From positions 62,001-126,000 of the forward strand of contig JANQPX010000049.1 in the NCBI GenBank assembly GCA_028285265.1: DNA of 64,000 bases, read 5' to 3'. A program made the position numbers and the translations under genes. Below the pieces are notes generated by a model. The model saw nothing but the letters and a program-made list of their open reading frames with translations, did not search any database and was not told the DNA's origin. This DNA comes from Geminicoccaceae bacterium (GTDB lineage: Bacteria > Pseudomonadota > Alphaproteobacteria > Geminicoccales > Geminicoccaceae). This document shows positions 27,369 through 35,989 of this stretch, piece after piece (positions within the stretch are counted from its first letter, which is position 1; each line of letters opens with the position of its first letter).

Positions 27369-27392
27369 GTTTTTCATTGAGCATGTAAAAAC
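27369..27392. promoter_or_regulatory. Imperfect inverted repeat, possible TetR operator
   Basis: GTTTTTCAT at 27369-27377 and ATGTAAAAAC at 27383-27392 form an inverted repeat with one unmatched base. It is upstream of the signal-peptide ORF at 27411 and overlaps the place where a promoter is expected (TTGACG at 27355-27360). Operator function is inferred from position beside the TetR gene. Confidence 0.3.
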
Positions 27393-27410
27393 TCAGCCAT
27401 GGAGAATGCA

Positions 27411-27608
27411 ATGAGAGACGTCATCCGGCTAAGCGCCCTCGCACTGGCAGCCAGCACTATGCTGGGCTCGCTCAACGCCGCCGCTCAGGAAATGCCATCC
27501 CGTCAGATCGGCGATCTCAACGTCAATGCCGTCACCATGACACCGCTTTGGACCATCCACCAAACCCGCTCCCCGGAACCGTCGATGAAGCGTTGGCCGA
27601 GCTTTTGA
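27411..27608 (+). pseudogene. Signal-peptide start of the SRPBCC protein, out of frame with its body
   Basis: From the ATG at 27411 (GGAG just upstream) the reading gives a clean signal peptide, MRDVIRLSALALAASTMLGS with cleavage near NAAAQ. It then reads EMPSRQIGDLNVNAVTMTPLW and non-protein-like sequence to a stop at 27608. The conserved SRPBCC body lies in the frame reached by losing one base and begins around 27548. The two parts are most simply one exported protein broken by a single-base change, in the genome or in the assembly. Confidence 0.6.
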
Positions 27609-28363
27609 CCATAGCCAGCGCGCAGAAGAGCGCCCAAACTGCGACCCCATCGATCGTCACCTGGCAGAGCGCTGAACCTGCAAGCGCCGTCCTCGATCAC
27701 CTGATCGTCACCGAGGTCAAGCCTGATGAAGAAGAAGGTGCAGGTGCGATCATCACGGCACATGTCTTCGCCGATGGTCCAGAGGCCAAGAGCGTCAATC
27801 AGTTCGCCGACACCACAGGCGAAGAGATCGCAACTGCCTTCGGTGGCGATGTCCGGGCCGAAAGCAGTGGTGCAGGCAGCGTCTCGATCGGTGCCACGCG
27901 CATCGTTGATGCCTCATTCGAGACGGTATGGCGGATCATTGTCGACGAATTCGGCGAAGTGGCAAAATGGTCGAGCGTCATCTCGGAGAACACCTTCTTT
28001 GCAGGTGAACATGATGGTCTCCTGGGCGCCGCCAGAACCTGCTTCATCCCAAGCTTCGGCACTGAAGTCGAAGAAAAGGTTGTCGTCAGTGACAAAGGTG
28101 CTGGCCACTTCGCTTATGAAGTCCTTGCAGGCATGCCGCCCTTTGCGCAGGGGGGCAGGGCTGATTGGCGGATGGTCGATCTTGGCAATGGTACAACCGA
28201 CGTTTCCGCCGTCATTTCCTTTGATGTAGCCAATGGCACGCCCGGATTGCCGGTCGGCATGGCCAAGCAAAACTTTGCCCAAGTGCTCGAAATCTCAATC
28301 GATGAGCTTGTCTACTACGCCGAAAACGGCACGCCGCACCCGCGTGAAATCGCCAGCCGCTAA
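27548..28363 (+). CDS. SRPBCC-domain protein body (apparently frameshifted from its signal peptide)
   Basis: 271 residues when read from a TTG at 27548. Residues about 5-110 contain PGTVDEALAELLTIASAQ and a beta-rich segment I do not recognise. From about 115 the START/Bet v1-like (SRPBCC) domain follows: ATRIVDASFETVWRIIVDEFGEVAKWSSVI, FGTEVEEKVV, and a C-terminal long helix VGMAKQNFAQVLEISIDELVYYAENG. Such domains bind hydrophobic ligands. The next gene encodes a related domain 72 bases downstream, so they form a pair. If the frameshift is real, the protein would lose export. Confidence 0.6.
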   Translation: MDHPPNPLPGTVDEALAELLTIASAQKSAQTATPSIVTWQSAEPASAVLDHLIVTEVKPDEEEGAGAIITAHVFADGPEAKSVNQFADTTGEEIATAFGGDVRAESSGAGSVSIGATRIVDASFETVWRIIVDEFGEVAKWSSVISENTFFAGEHDGLLGAARTCFIPSFGTEVEEKVVVSDKGAGHFAYEVLAGMPPFAQGGRADWRMVDLGNGTTDVSAVISFDVANGTPGLPVGMAKQNFAQVLEISIDELVYYAENGTPHPREIASR

Positions 28364-28435
28364 TCCAACGATGGGCGCCAATGGAAAAGCAGCGGCGCCC
28401 ATCTTCTCTCCATGCCGTTAACGTGAGTGACATAG

Positions 28436-28960
28436 ATGAAAATTTCACGATCCGTCACCATCTCGACATCTGCTGATGAGGCCTGGGCTATTATTGGGCC
28501 CGGCTACGCTGTGGTCGATGAATGGGCGAGCAACGTCTATCGCTCGACGACCAAGTCAAGCGCACATCCAGATGTTGCCGCCGTGCCGTCAGATAGAGTG
28601 TGCGAAACCTCGCTTGGACCTTTTGAAGAAACCGTCACCGAATACAATCCCGAGCGCCGGGTCATGTCCTATTCCGTCAAGGGGGCTAAGATGCCGGGCT
28701 TCGTCAAATCGGTGATTGCCACCTGGCGGATCATTCCTAAGGGCTCCAACGCTTGCGAAGCTCAAATGGATATGAACGCCGATCTCGCCTTTCCCTTCAA
28801 CATGCTCATGGGCTGGATGATCAAGATGAACTTCGCAAAAGCGGTCAAGGAATCGCAAGAAGAGTTCAAATATTACGCTGAACACGGCAAGCCGCACCCA
28901 CGCAAGATCAAAAGCTTGCAATCACCTAAGGGCAAACAATTCGCCAAAGCTGTTGCCTGA
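28436..28960 (+). CDS. SRPBCC-family protein
   Basis: 174 residues without a signal peptide. It begins MKISRSVTISTSADEAWAIIGPGYAVVDEWASNVYRST, the usual start of a polyketide cyclase/dehydrase-like SRPBCC domain. It ends with the amphipathic helix MLMGWMIKMNFAKAVKESQEEFKYYAEHGKPHPRKI. The end motif YYAEHGKPHPR closely matches the end of the preceding protein (YYAENGTPHPR), so the two are probably paralogues. Ligand and reaction are unknown. Confidence 0.8.
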   Translation: MKISRSVTISTSADEAWAIIGPGYAVVDEWASNVYRSTTKSSAHPDVAAVPSDRVCETSLGPFEETVTEYNPERRVMSYSVKGAKMPGFVKSVIATWRIIPKGSNACEAQMDMNADLAFPFNMLMGWMIKMNFAKAVKESQEEFKYYAEHGKPHPRKIKSLQSPKGKQFAKAVA

Positions 28961-29377
28961 CCGGGAGCGGCGCAGTCGCAAATCTTGAAGACTAGCGGCG
29001 TTGCAAATGGCGAAGTCTGCTTGCCTTGCCAAATTTTGAAATGCCCGCTTCGTAAAGTGGAGTAAACCAGAACAGAGGTGAGTCTGCAGCTCCATAGCTG
29101 CTGACTTTGGTCATAAGGCGGCCAATGTCCTGCGTGGAAAAGGAACCTCCCCGCAATTCTCCGTCACATTAGGGCCTGTTGCGCGGTGCGGCCTTAGCGC
29201 CGGTAACCGGACTCTGAGGGCCGACCTTGGACAGCGCGCGGGCTTTCGGGTGGTTTTTTGCCGGAAGCTTTGAATCGCAATTGTGCCAAGATCTACCTCT
29301 AGGCAATCTATCATCGATAGCCGGGTACACGAAGCATGTGTTGCATCATGACAAGAAAGATCGACGCTAGACGCAAG
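28961..29377. other. Intergenic region between convergent units
   Basis: 417 bases lie between the SRPBCC gene and the end of the response-regulator gene on the opposite strand. A few small hairpins are present (for example GCAGCT/AGCTGC near 29.09 kb and CCGGTAACCGG near 29.2 kb), but there is no clear terminator or gene. Confidence 0.5.
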
Positions 29378-30052
29378 CTACAGCTCAAACCGATAGCCCA
29401 TCCCCCGGACCGTCTGGACGGACTTGCCCGCCTCGCCCAGCTTTTTGCGCAGGCGGCCGACATAGACGTCGACGACATTGGTCAGCGGGTCCTCCTGGCT
29501 GTCCCAGACGGCGTTCAAGATGCGCTCGCGGCTGAGCACGCGATCGGTATTGCTCAAGAACAGCCGGAGGATATCGCGCTCCTTGCCGGTCAGATCGATG
29601 GGTTTGCCGTCGACGGTCACGACCAGAGACTGGGTGTCAAAACGGATGCTGCCATGGCAGAGCAGCTTGTCGTCCGGGCCGTGCTTGAAGTCCGTCTCGC
29701 GCCGGACCAGGGCCTGGATGCGGGCTAGGAGCTCGTCGAAATCGAACGGCTTGGTCATGTAGTCGTCGGCACCGAGACGAAGGCCGGTGATCCGCTCATC
29801 GACCGCGTCCAGCGCTGTGAGCATCAGGACCGGCGTGTAGTTCCGGCGCGCGCGCATCTTGCGGCAGATGTCCTGGCCGGAGATGTCCGGTAGCATGAGA
29901 TCGAGGATGACCACATCGAAGAACCGCTGCTCGAGAAGCTCCAGGGCGCTTTCGCCGTCCCCCGCGCATTCGACGAAAATCCCCTCACTCTTGAGGCCGC
30001 GCCTCAGGAAATCTGCAACCCGCGCTTCGTCCTCCACCAGGAGCACGTTCAT
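29378..30052 (-). CDS. OmpR/PhoB-type response regulator
   Basis: 224 residues. The receiver domain has the acidic pocket (EDE near residue 8), phospho-acceptor Asp51 in VVILDLMLPD, Thr79 and Lys101 (YMTKPFDFDEL). The C-terminal winged helix contains VTVDGKPIDLTGKERDILRLFLSN, then VLSRERILNAVWD, then VDVYVGRLRKKLGEAGKSVQTVRGMGYRFEL. Its start overlaps the kinase stop by four bases, so it is the cognate partner. It is the last gene of a four-gene operon with an ABC protein and a P-loop NTPase, which are its likely targets or signal sources. Confidence 0.93.
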   Translation of the reverse strand: MNVLLVEDEARVADFLRRGLKSEGIFVECAGDGESALELLEQRFFDVVILDLMLPDISGQDICRKMRARRNYTPVLMLTALDAVDERITGLRLGADDYMTKPFDFDELLARIQALVRRETDFKHGPDDKLLCHGSIRFDTQSLVVTVDGKPIDLTGKERDILRLFLSNTDRVLSRERILNAVWDSQEDPLTNVVDVYVGRLRKKLGEAGKSVQTVRGMGYRFEL

Positions 30053-31611
30053 GAGACGGCCTTAAGCGGTCGCTGCCGGGGCAGGCTGATGATCGCCAAA
30101 AGGCCGCCGCCGGGACGGTCTTCGAGCGCAGTCGATCCGCCATGGGCCTCGATGATCGATCGTGCCACCGGAAGGCCGAGCCCAACACCGTCGGCATAGC
30201 GCTCCGCGGCATTGGAGCCGCGAAAGAACCGCTCAAAGGCGCTTTCCTTTTCGGCGTCGCTCATGCCGGGACCATCGTCCTCCACCGCGATGCGGTAGCC
30301 GGCGGGGCTGTGGTCGAGGCGAAGCGTGATGTGGTTGCCGCCATATTGCCGGGCATTTTCCAAGAGGATCAGAACCGCCTGGCGGAGACGATCGGCATCG
30401 CCGCGCATCGGCGCCTTGTCCAGATCGGTCGTCAGTACCGTCGTGATGCCCGCATGCAGCGCCAGATCGCCGAGCAGCGGCTTCAGATCCAGATCATCGA
30501 TCCGAAGTCGCGCATGGCCGCTTTCCTTGCGCGCAATGAACAGAAGATCGTCCACCAGATGGGAGGTGTGGTCCGCCGCCTCGCGCGCTTTGATCAAAGC
30601 TTCCCTGTACGTGTCTGCCGATTTTTCCTTGCCGCGAAGCGCGATCTCCGCCTCGCCACGAATGATGGTGAGCGGCGTGCGCAGCTCATGGCTGACATCG
30701 GCCAGCATGCGCCGGCGACCGGCATCTGCGCGCTTCATGTCGTCGAGAAGTCGCTCCAGCCGCTCGGTGCGCTCGGCGACCGCCTGCTCGAGCTCGGCAT
30801 TCTGTGAGGCGAGGCCCTCGGTGCGCTCGCTGAGCCTCTTGGCCATCAGATCCAACGTCCTGCTGATCTCCGCAAATTCATCCCGGCCTTCAAGCGCAAT
30901 CGGCTTGTCTAGATCGCCATCGCTGAACCTGCGTATCCCGGTGAGGAGGCGATCCACAGGCCGGCTGATCAGCTGCTGCAGCAGCCATAGGCAAACCATG
31001 AGGGTCAGCACCGCTGTCGCCACCAGGATGACGATCAGGGTCCGATGAAAGGTGAGTTCACGATCGACGATCTCTCTGGTCTCGTCGACCTCCTCCTGCT
31101 CTTCAGCGAGCATCTCTTCGACCAGGGAGTGGAAATCGCGATCGATGTCGTCGTCGAGAATACGGGACAGCTCGCCCCAATTGCTGGAGAACTGATCATC
31201 AAAGGTGGTCGGCTCCGAGACCCGATCCAGGGTTTCGATCAGGTTCTCAAGTGTCTTTTCGATCTCCGAGACCGTTTCCAGCTCCTCGACCTCTTCGGTG
31301 CCGACCAGGTCGATCTCCGCGCCGATCAGACCGCGGATCCGATCGATATCTGCGCGGATTTTTCCCGTGAGTTCAGCTTCGCCCTTGCCCTTGTCGCGAT
31401 CGCCGATGATCAGCGCATCGCCATATTGCTTGAACAACTGATAGGTGTGACTGGAGAGGGCGAGATGCGCCTCGTAGACCTCGTGGGCCAAGCTCATGCG
31501 CTCGATGTGAAAGGCTGCTTGGCGGGCACTCCAGACGGCGGCCCCCGCACTGCCGAGCGCGATCAGCAGCATCAAAATGAAGAGAAGGCGAAGCTTGGTG
31601 ATGGTCTTCAT
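30049..31611 (-). CDS. Membrane sensor histidine kinase
   Basis: 520 residues. One membrane helix lies at about 7-27 and another at 190-212, enclosing a 160-residue periplasmic sensor that is almost all helical and acidic (many Glu/Asp, with EEVEELETVSEIEKTLENLIE). A HAMP domain covers 213-265 and a coiled coil 265-300. The H-box is LADVSHELRTPLT with phospho-acceptor His308. The ATPase boxes are LLENARQYGG, EDDGPGM, FERFFRG and GVGLGLPVARSI. The sensor looks like a four-helix bundle. The gene begins 9 bases after the ABC gene, so the signal may relate to that protein. Confidence 0.92.
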   Translation of the reverse strand: MKTITKLRLLFILMLLIALGSAGAAVWSARQAAFHIERMSLAHEVYEAHLALSSHTYQLFKQYGDALIIGDRDKGKGEAELTGKIRADIDRIRGLIGAEIDLVGTEEVEELETVSEIEKTLENLIETLDRVSEPTTFDDQFSSNWGELSRILDDDIDRDFHSLVEEMLAEEQEEVDETREIVDRELTFHRTLIVILVATAVLTLMVCLWLLQQLISRPVDRLLTGIRRFSDGDLDKPIALEGRDEFAEISRTLDLMAKRLSERTEGLASQNAELEQAVAERTERLERLLDDMKRADAGRRRMLADVSHELRTPLTIIRGEAEIALRGKEKSADTYREALIKAREAADHTSHLVDDLLFIARKESGHARLRIDDLDLKPLLGDLALHAGITTVLTTDLDKAPMRGDADRLRQAVLILLENARQYGGNHITLRLDHSPAGYRIAVEDDGPGMSDAEKESAFERFFRGSNAAERYADGVGLGLPVARSIIEAHGGSTALEDRPGGGLLAIISLPRQRPLKAVS

Positions 31612-31620
31612 GGGTTCATT

Positions 31621-33213
31621 TCAGTCCAATGCCTCCGAATACTGCAGCGCGGTTTCGGGGCCAAGCCGGCCATCGACGATCGACAGACACCGGTCGGCGA
31701 GATCATCGAGCCTGGTGCCCGAGGACGTCATCATGGTGGTGGCGTCAGTCTCCAGCAAGAACTTTTGGCAGGCCACCGCAACGTCCGAATCGGTGCAGGC
31801 GTTGATATCATCGATGATCAGAAGGTCCGGTGCAGACAGCCAGGCTCTGGCGAGATGAACACGCCAGCGCTCGCTCGAAGAGAGTGTGCGGCCTGCCTCG
31901 CCAATACGGCCATCGAGACCGCCGAGACGCACGAGAAGAGGTGTGAGCCCGAAGGCCTCGGCAGCGGCGGTGAGCGCGGCGTCATCCGGGCGCGGCGAGA
32001 CGCCGAGGGACAACGCACGGCGAAGGCTGCCTTGAAGGATGGGGGAGTTAGCGCCGACAAACACAGTCTTCGGAATGCGCTCACCATCGCCGTAGCGGAT
32101 CTCGCCTGCGTCAGGCATATCGAGGCCTGCAGCGAGAGCGAGCACGCTGGATTTGCCTGATCCAGGCGCACCCTCGATCAAGACGGTCTCGCGGGGTGCG
32201 ACCACCATCTCCACTTGCAGATGCCTGAAGCGCACCTTATCGAAGGTGACCGACGGCGGTGCCGATCGTTTGGGACGTCGCCGCGCGGATGGCCGCGCTA
32301 GGATCACTTCGCACTTGTCGCGTGCAATTCTCCAGGCACAGCGGCGGTCCCAGACACCAGCGAGTTCCCGTAGGGGTAGGATCAGAATGCTCAAGATGGC
32401 AAGCGCGGCTGCTGCATCGGCCGCGGCAATGCCGTTTGTCGAGGTGATCCAGAGCAGGGCAGCCGCGGCCAGCGCCGCACCGATCTCCGGAACGGCGCGA
32501 AGGCAGGAGGCCACATACATGCGCTGCACCGCCTCGGCGCGCAGGCTGGCGCCATCTCGGTTAATCGCCTTCAGCTCCTTGCCGGTCCGGCCCATCAGGT
32601 CAAGCTCTGGTGCGACGGCGACCCGTTCCATCATCGAGATCGCGATGTTGGCACGGCGCTTTCGGAGGTCCCGATGGAGCGGCTGCAGCGTGACGGCAAG
32701 CCCGAGCATGGTGAAGACGGCAAGCGCGATCGGCAGGGCGGCAGCCGCCGCCAGTGCCGGATTCAGCCAGTAGAGGGTGACGGCTGCGCTCGGGAGCACG
32801 ATCGCTGCGGATAGGATCCGGGTCAGGCCGAGGCTGACCCAGCCGCGCGCCGCCGAGAGATCGCCGACGAAGCGAAGGCCGAGTGCTCCTGCCCGGCGTC
32901 CGGCGACCTCGGACGCCGACATGCCGGCCAGATGCTCGTAGAGCCGGCTGCGCAGGGCCATGGCGAAATCCTGGCCCAGGCGTTCCGCACGCGTCCGGCT
33001 GACGATGCGCATGCAGGCGACAAGGGCACCGCCTGCTGCAAGCATCGCCAGGGCGTTGATCGAAACCGGTAGGCCGGCATGCAGATCGCTGAACAGGGTA
33101 CGGGTGGCGAAGGCGGCTAACCCAGCACCTGCCACCATGCCGATGCCGGCGGCCGCCACCAGCACCGCCTCGATGGCGCGTCCGCCACCGAGGATTTTTG
33201 GCACGCTGCTCAT
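31621..33213 (-). CDS. ABC protein with fused membrane domain and degenerate ATPase site
   Basis: 530 residues: an N-terminal type I exporter-like membrane domain (about 15-290, six helices) and a C-terminal ATPase domain. Walker A is intact (GAPGSGKSS, about 348). Other motifs are damaged: the Q-loop position is Ala (TVFVGAN, 383-389), the signature is LSSSE rather than LSGGQ (444-448), the Walker B pair is Asp468-Asp469 in place of Asp-Glu, and the H-switch His is Ser (MMTSSGTR). It resembles CydC/CydD-type half transporters in layout. With these changes it may bind but hardly turn over ATP, so it could need a partner or act as a sensor. It overlaps the NTPase stop (ATGA). Confidence 0.8.
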   Translation of the reverse strand: MSSVPKILGGGRAIEAVLVAAAGIGMVAGAGLAAFATRTLFSDLHAGLPVSINALAMLAAGGALVACMRIVSRTRAERLGQDFAMALRSRLYEHLAGMSASEVAGRRAGALGLRFVGDLSAARGWVSLGLTRILSAAIVLPSAAVTLYWLNPALAAAAALPIALAVFTMLGLAVTLQPLHRDLRKRRANIAISMMERVAVAPELDLMGRTGKELKAINRDGASLRAEAVQRMYVASCLRAVPEIGAALAAAALLWITSTNGIAAADAAAALAILSILILPLRELAGVWDRRCAWRIARDKCEVILARPSARRRPKRSAPPSVTFDKVRFRHLQVEMVVAPRETVLIEGAPGSGKSSVLALAAGLDMPDAGEIRYGDGERIPKTVFVGANSPILQGSLRRALSLGVSPRPDDAALTAAAEAFGLTPLLVRLGGLDGRIGEAGRTLSSSERWRVHLARAWLSAPDLLIIDDINACTDSDVAVACQKFLLETDATTMMTSSGTRLDDLADRCLSIVDGRLGPETALQYSEALD

Positions 33214-34277
33214 GCCGCTGCGGCAACGATATGGGTGTCGCCGAGCAGCCCGGCCGTCGCCCGCAGCACGACCTCCGGATTGCATAGATCCTGACGGGAA
33301 AGGAGCGGCACGCCGGTCGCTCGGAACGCTTCCTCGCTGGCGAGCGGCGAGCAGGTGACCATGCCGGACACGGCAAACGGCTCCAGGCCGTTTTGGCGCA
33401 GGCGATCTACACCGCCCGCCGCACTCAGCGCGTCCGGTGCCGCAAACAGCACGCCGTTCAGCCGGTCCTTGATCACCGATTGGGTCAATATCGCCTGGGT
33501 CTCCGCCTGGAACAATCCGTCCGCGATCTCCACCACGACCACCTCGGCACCGCGTCCGGCGGCCGTGCCGACTAGGGTCTCGAAGCCTCCCTCGATTCTG
33601 GTCAGCGGTTCCTTATAGGTGGTCGCCATGCCGGCATCGGTGAAGTCCAGCACCAGGACACCGGCATCGGCAAACGCATTGAAGTCGCCGAAGGCGCCGG
33701 TGCCGGTCGCCTTGACACCGGCGACACGGTAGCCCGCACGGGAAAGCCCGTGCGCCAGGTTGGCAGCCGCGGTTGTCTTGCCGGCGTTCATCGACGCACC
33801 GAGCACGCCGATGACGAAAACATCGGGCGGGATGCTGACGGGCGGTAGCGCGTAGGAATCGACGTTCAGGACATCGCCGCACCGGTCGATCAGTAGGCCA
33901 AATGGCTGAACCCGGGTCGGTGCTGCCATCTTGCTATGGGCCCTGACCACGCGGCCGAGGACGCCGCCTCCCGCGATCAGGTCAGAGCCATCCGGATCGA
34001 GCACCGCATGACCTTCAAACTGATCCGGCGCGTAGCGATTGCCGACCGTCATCACCACAATGTCGCCGACATAAGACTCGGCATAACGTGCGGAGGTCAG
34101 CTGGAGCTTCTTGTGCTGACCGACCGAGATGATTCGCCCCATCACGAGGTCACCAGGCCTTGCCGCTGCAAGATCATCATTGAGGCCTTTGACGTCCAGG
34201 GGATCGACGCGGCGCGTCGTAAATGCCCATTTCGTGTCGGCGGGCATGAAAGAGTTCCCGACAAGATGCATGTTCAT
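33210..34277 (-). CDS. Unassigned P-loop NTPase (SIMIBI-like), first gene of the signalling operon
   Basis: 355 residues, not assigned to a named family. The N-terminal 145 residues are beta-rich and non-enzymatic in look (WAFTTRRVDPLDVKGLNDDL, PGDLVMGRIISVGQHKKLQL). From residue 155 comes a P-loop, VIGVLGASMNAGKTTAAANLA, followed by YRVAGVKATGTGAFGD and VVVVEIADGLFQAET. This pattern is like MobB/DUF1611/ArsA-type proteins. The ATG at 34277 has GGAG 6-7 bases upstream; two other nearby ATGs and an upstream TTG are possible. It heads the four-gene operon and is translationally coupled to the ABC gene. Its function is unknown; a metal, cofactor or nucleotide-linked role is only a guess. Confidence 0.75.
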   Translation of the reverse strand: MNMHLVGNSFMPADTKWAFTTRRVDPLDVKGLNDDLAAARPGDLVMGRIISVGQHKKLQLTSARYAESYVGDIVVMTVGNRYAPDQFEGHAVLDPDGSDLIAGGGVLGRVVRAHSKMAAPTRVQPFGLLIDRCGDVLNVDSYALPPVSIPPDVFVIGVLGASMNAGKTTAAANLAHGLSRAGYRVAGVKATGTGAFGDFNAFADAGVLVLDFTDAGMATTYKEPLTRIEGGFETLVGTAAGRGAEVVVVEIADGLFQAETQAILTQSVIKDRLNGVLFAAPDALSAAGGVDRLRQNGLEPFAVSGMVTCSPLASEEAFRATGVPLLSRQDLCNPEVVLRATAGLLGDTHIVAAAA

Positions 34278-34604
34278 CGCCATCTCCAGGTTGAGCCGTT
34301 TGGATGTCGCTGGCTGTGACAACCGATATCACGGGCTCAGACTTACAAAATGGCACTGAACCCCACTTGTCTGGCTGGTGAACAGAGCTTGAGACTTTGA
34401 TGAATTTTTTCTGAACGACGAGGCCTTAGGAGCTAAGAAAGCAACGAATTGTCAGTTTTACAAAATTCCTAATGGTCTTCACTGAATCATTTGGGAAGGG
34501 GGGTGCTGCCAATTCTCCCCCTCCTGTTAGGGCAGCACTAACGCCAATATCTCCGCTCCAAGCATTTCGACAGATGCCTCCCTTTGAGCGATTGGAGCTG
34601 AACA

Positions 34605-35360
34605 TCAACCTTCCGACAGGCATATCGACGCGCCGTCCGGATCATGCAGAAACAAATAACGTTGTTGTGCTGGTTCCGAAAGCATGTGGTTGAAAGACCT
34701 TGCTTCAAGCTCCTCGGCATCTCTTAACGCGTGGTCGATGTCATAGGTCGTAAGGCTAGGTATCCAAGCCGCATCCACACCCTGAGGCATGCCCGTCAGA
34801 TGCAGTGCAACTTGCTCGCTGGATGGCCCAACAATCGGCGTGCCTTCTCCCTCGCCGATCGGGCGCGTGGAGGCTGTCCACTCGAACAGGCTGTAGTAGA
34901 ATTCTGCCGGGAATTCGGCTTCTACTGAGCAATACACGTCAACTCCGAATTGCCGCCTCGGCGCTGGAAAGTTGTGACGCGACAGAGCTAGGCCGATCAG
35001 CGCGCCGAAAGGGTCGCGCAAGAGCGCGTTGCGTCCGACACCGGGCACATCGAACGGGCGACGGATGATGGTTCCGCCAAGTTTAGCCGCGAGAGCGGCA
35101 GCCGCATCCACATCACGAACTTCCACATAGGCAATCCACCCATTCGCGAGTGACGGTGGTGTTTCCACAAAGCCCGCTCCGGCTTCTCCATCCAGTAGAG
35201 CGAGAACAAAGTCCTTCTCGCCGCCGCCCCAGGCGAAGTCGGTCGCGTGCTCGGTTTTGTAACGCCAGCCCAGGAGGCGTCGATAGAACTCCATCGAGCG
35301 GGGCCGATCGCTGGAAAAGAGGTCGTGCCAGACGATCCGGCCAGTTCTATCAACGGTCAT
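34605..35360 (-). CDS. VOC-family protein (two glyoxalase-like domains)
   Basis: 251 residues with two vicinal-oxygen-chelate halves. The first is GRIVWHDLFSSDRPRSMEFYRRLLGW to LLRDPFGALIGL, the second GVDVYCSVEAEFPAEFYYSLFEWTAS to YLFLHDPDGASICLSEG. The usual His and Glu metal ligands are partly present (WHDL and HDPDGA). Such proteins include glyoxalases, ring-cleavage dioxygenases and antibiotic-binding proteins. AGGA precedes the ATG at 35360. It stands alone, with 282 bases of non-coding DNA separating it from the signalling operon. Confidence 0.85.
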   Translation of the reverse strand: MTVDRTGRIVWHDLFSSDRPRSMEFYRRLLGWRYKTEHATDFAWGGGEKDFVLALLDGEAGAGFVETPPSLANGWIAYVEVRDVDAAAALAAKLGGTIIRRPFDVPGVGRNALLRDPFGALIGLALSRHNFPAPRRQFGVDVYCSVEAEFPAEFYYSLFEWTASTRPIGEGEGTPIVGPSSEQVALHLTGMPQGVDAAWIPSLTTYDIDHALRDAEELEARSFNHMLSEPAQQRYLFLHDPDGASICLSEG

Positions 35361-35989
35361 GGTTCCGTCCTTTCCTCGCTTTCCGCCTTCTTGATCCGGC
35401 GGACCGCTATTCTATCGATCGGCATCCGGCGGCTTCGCAATATCTTTCGCTTAACTTCTTAAGCCACATGGTGGAAAGTCGCGGCCGATGCTTTACCGTC
35501 AAACTCGTCTAACAATTCGATAGATTCGGACCTTTTTTGCTTTTTTGACTCAGAATTACGAACTATCGTCCGATTGCGGTCTAACGAAAATGCAGAGTCC
35601 TTCATCCAAGATGTGTTTTATCTTGGGTTTGTGGTCCTGTATGTCAAAAGCCAATCAACTTACCGAATCGATCGCAACCGATTTGGACAAGGTGCTGCTC
35701 CTAACGACAGAATTGCGCCGATCAACCACAGTCTGGTGCCCCTTATCGGCGGCTCTGTCTTGGCATAAGTTAGAGCACCGGACATGCGAGGTCTGGTTGC
35801 CGATGCCCTTGACTGGTCGAAGAGTCCTCCATTGAATCTCCGGTTCAACCATTACGCTGTCGAACAAATTTTCGTTTATTTGAGGGAATAGAGCGGTTTG
35901 TGACAATTCAACCAAAGTCACTCATCGATTACATGATCAGCACTTGGTATCAGGCGACCATTGACTACATCTGTGTACATCATAGCGGA

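Noticed and set aside
31045..32160. A 371-codon plus-strand frame opposite the kinase and ABC genes
   Set aside because: It lies across two genes with clear motifs on the minus strand and is low in recognisable protein features.
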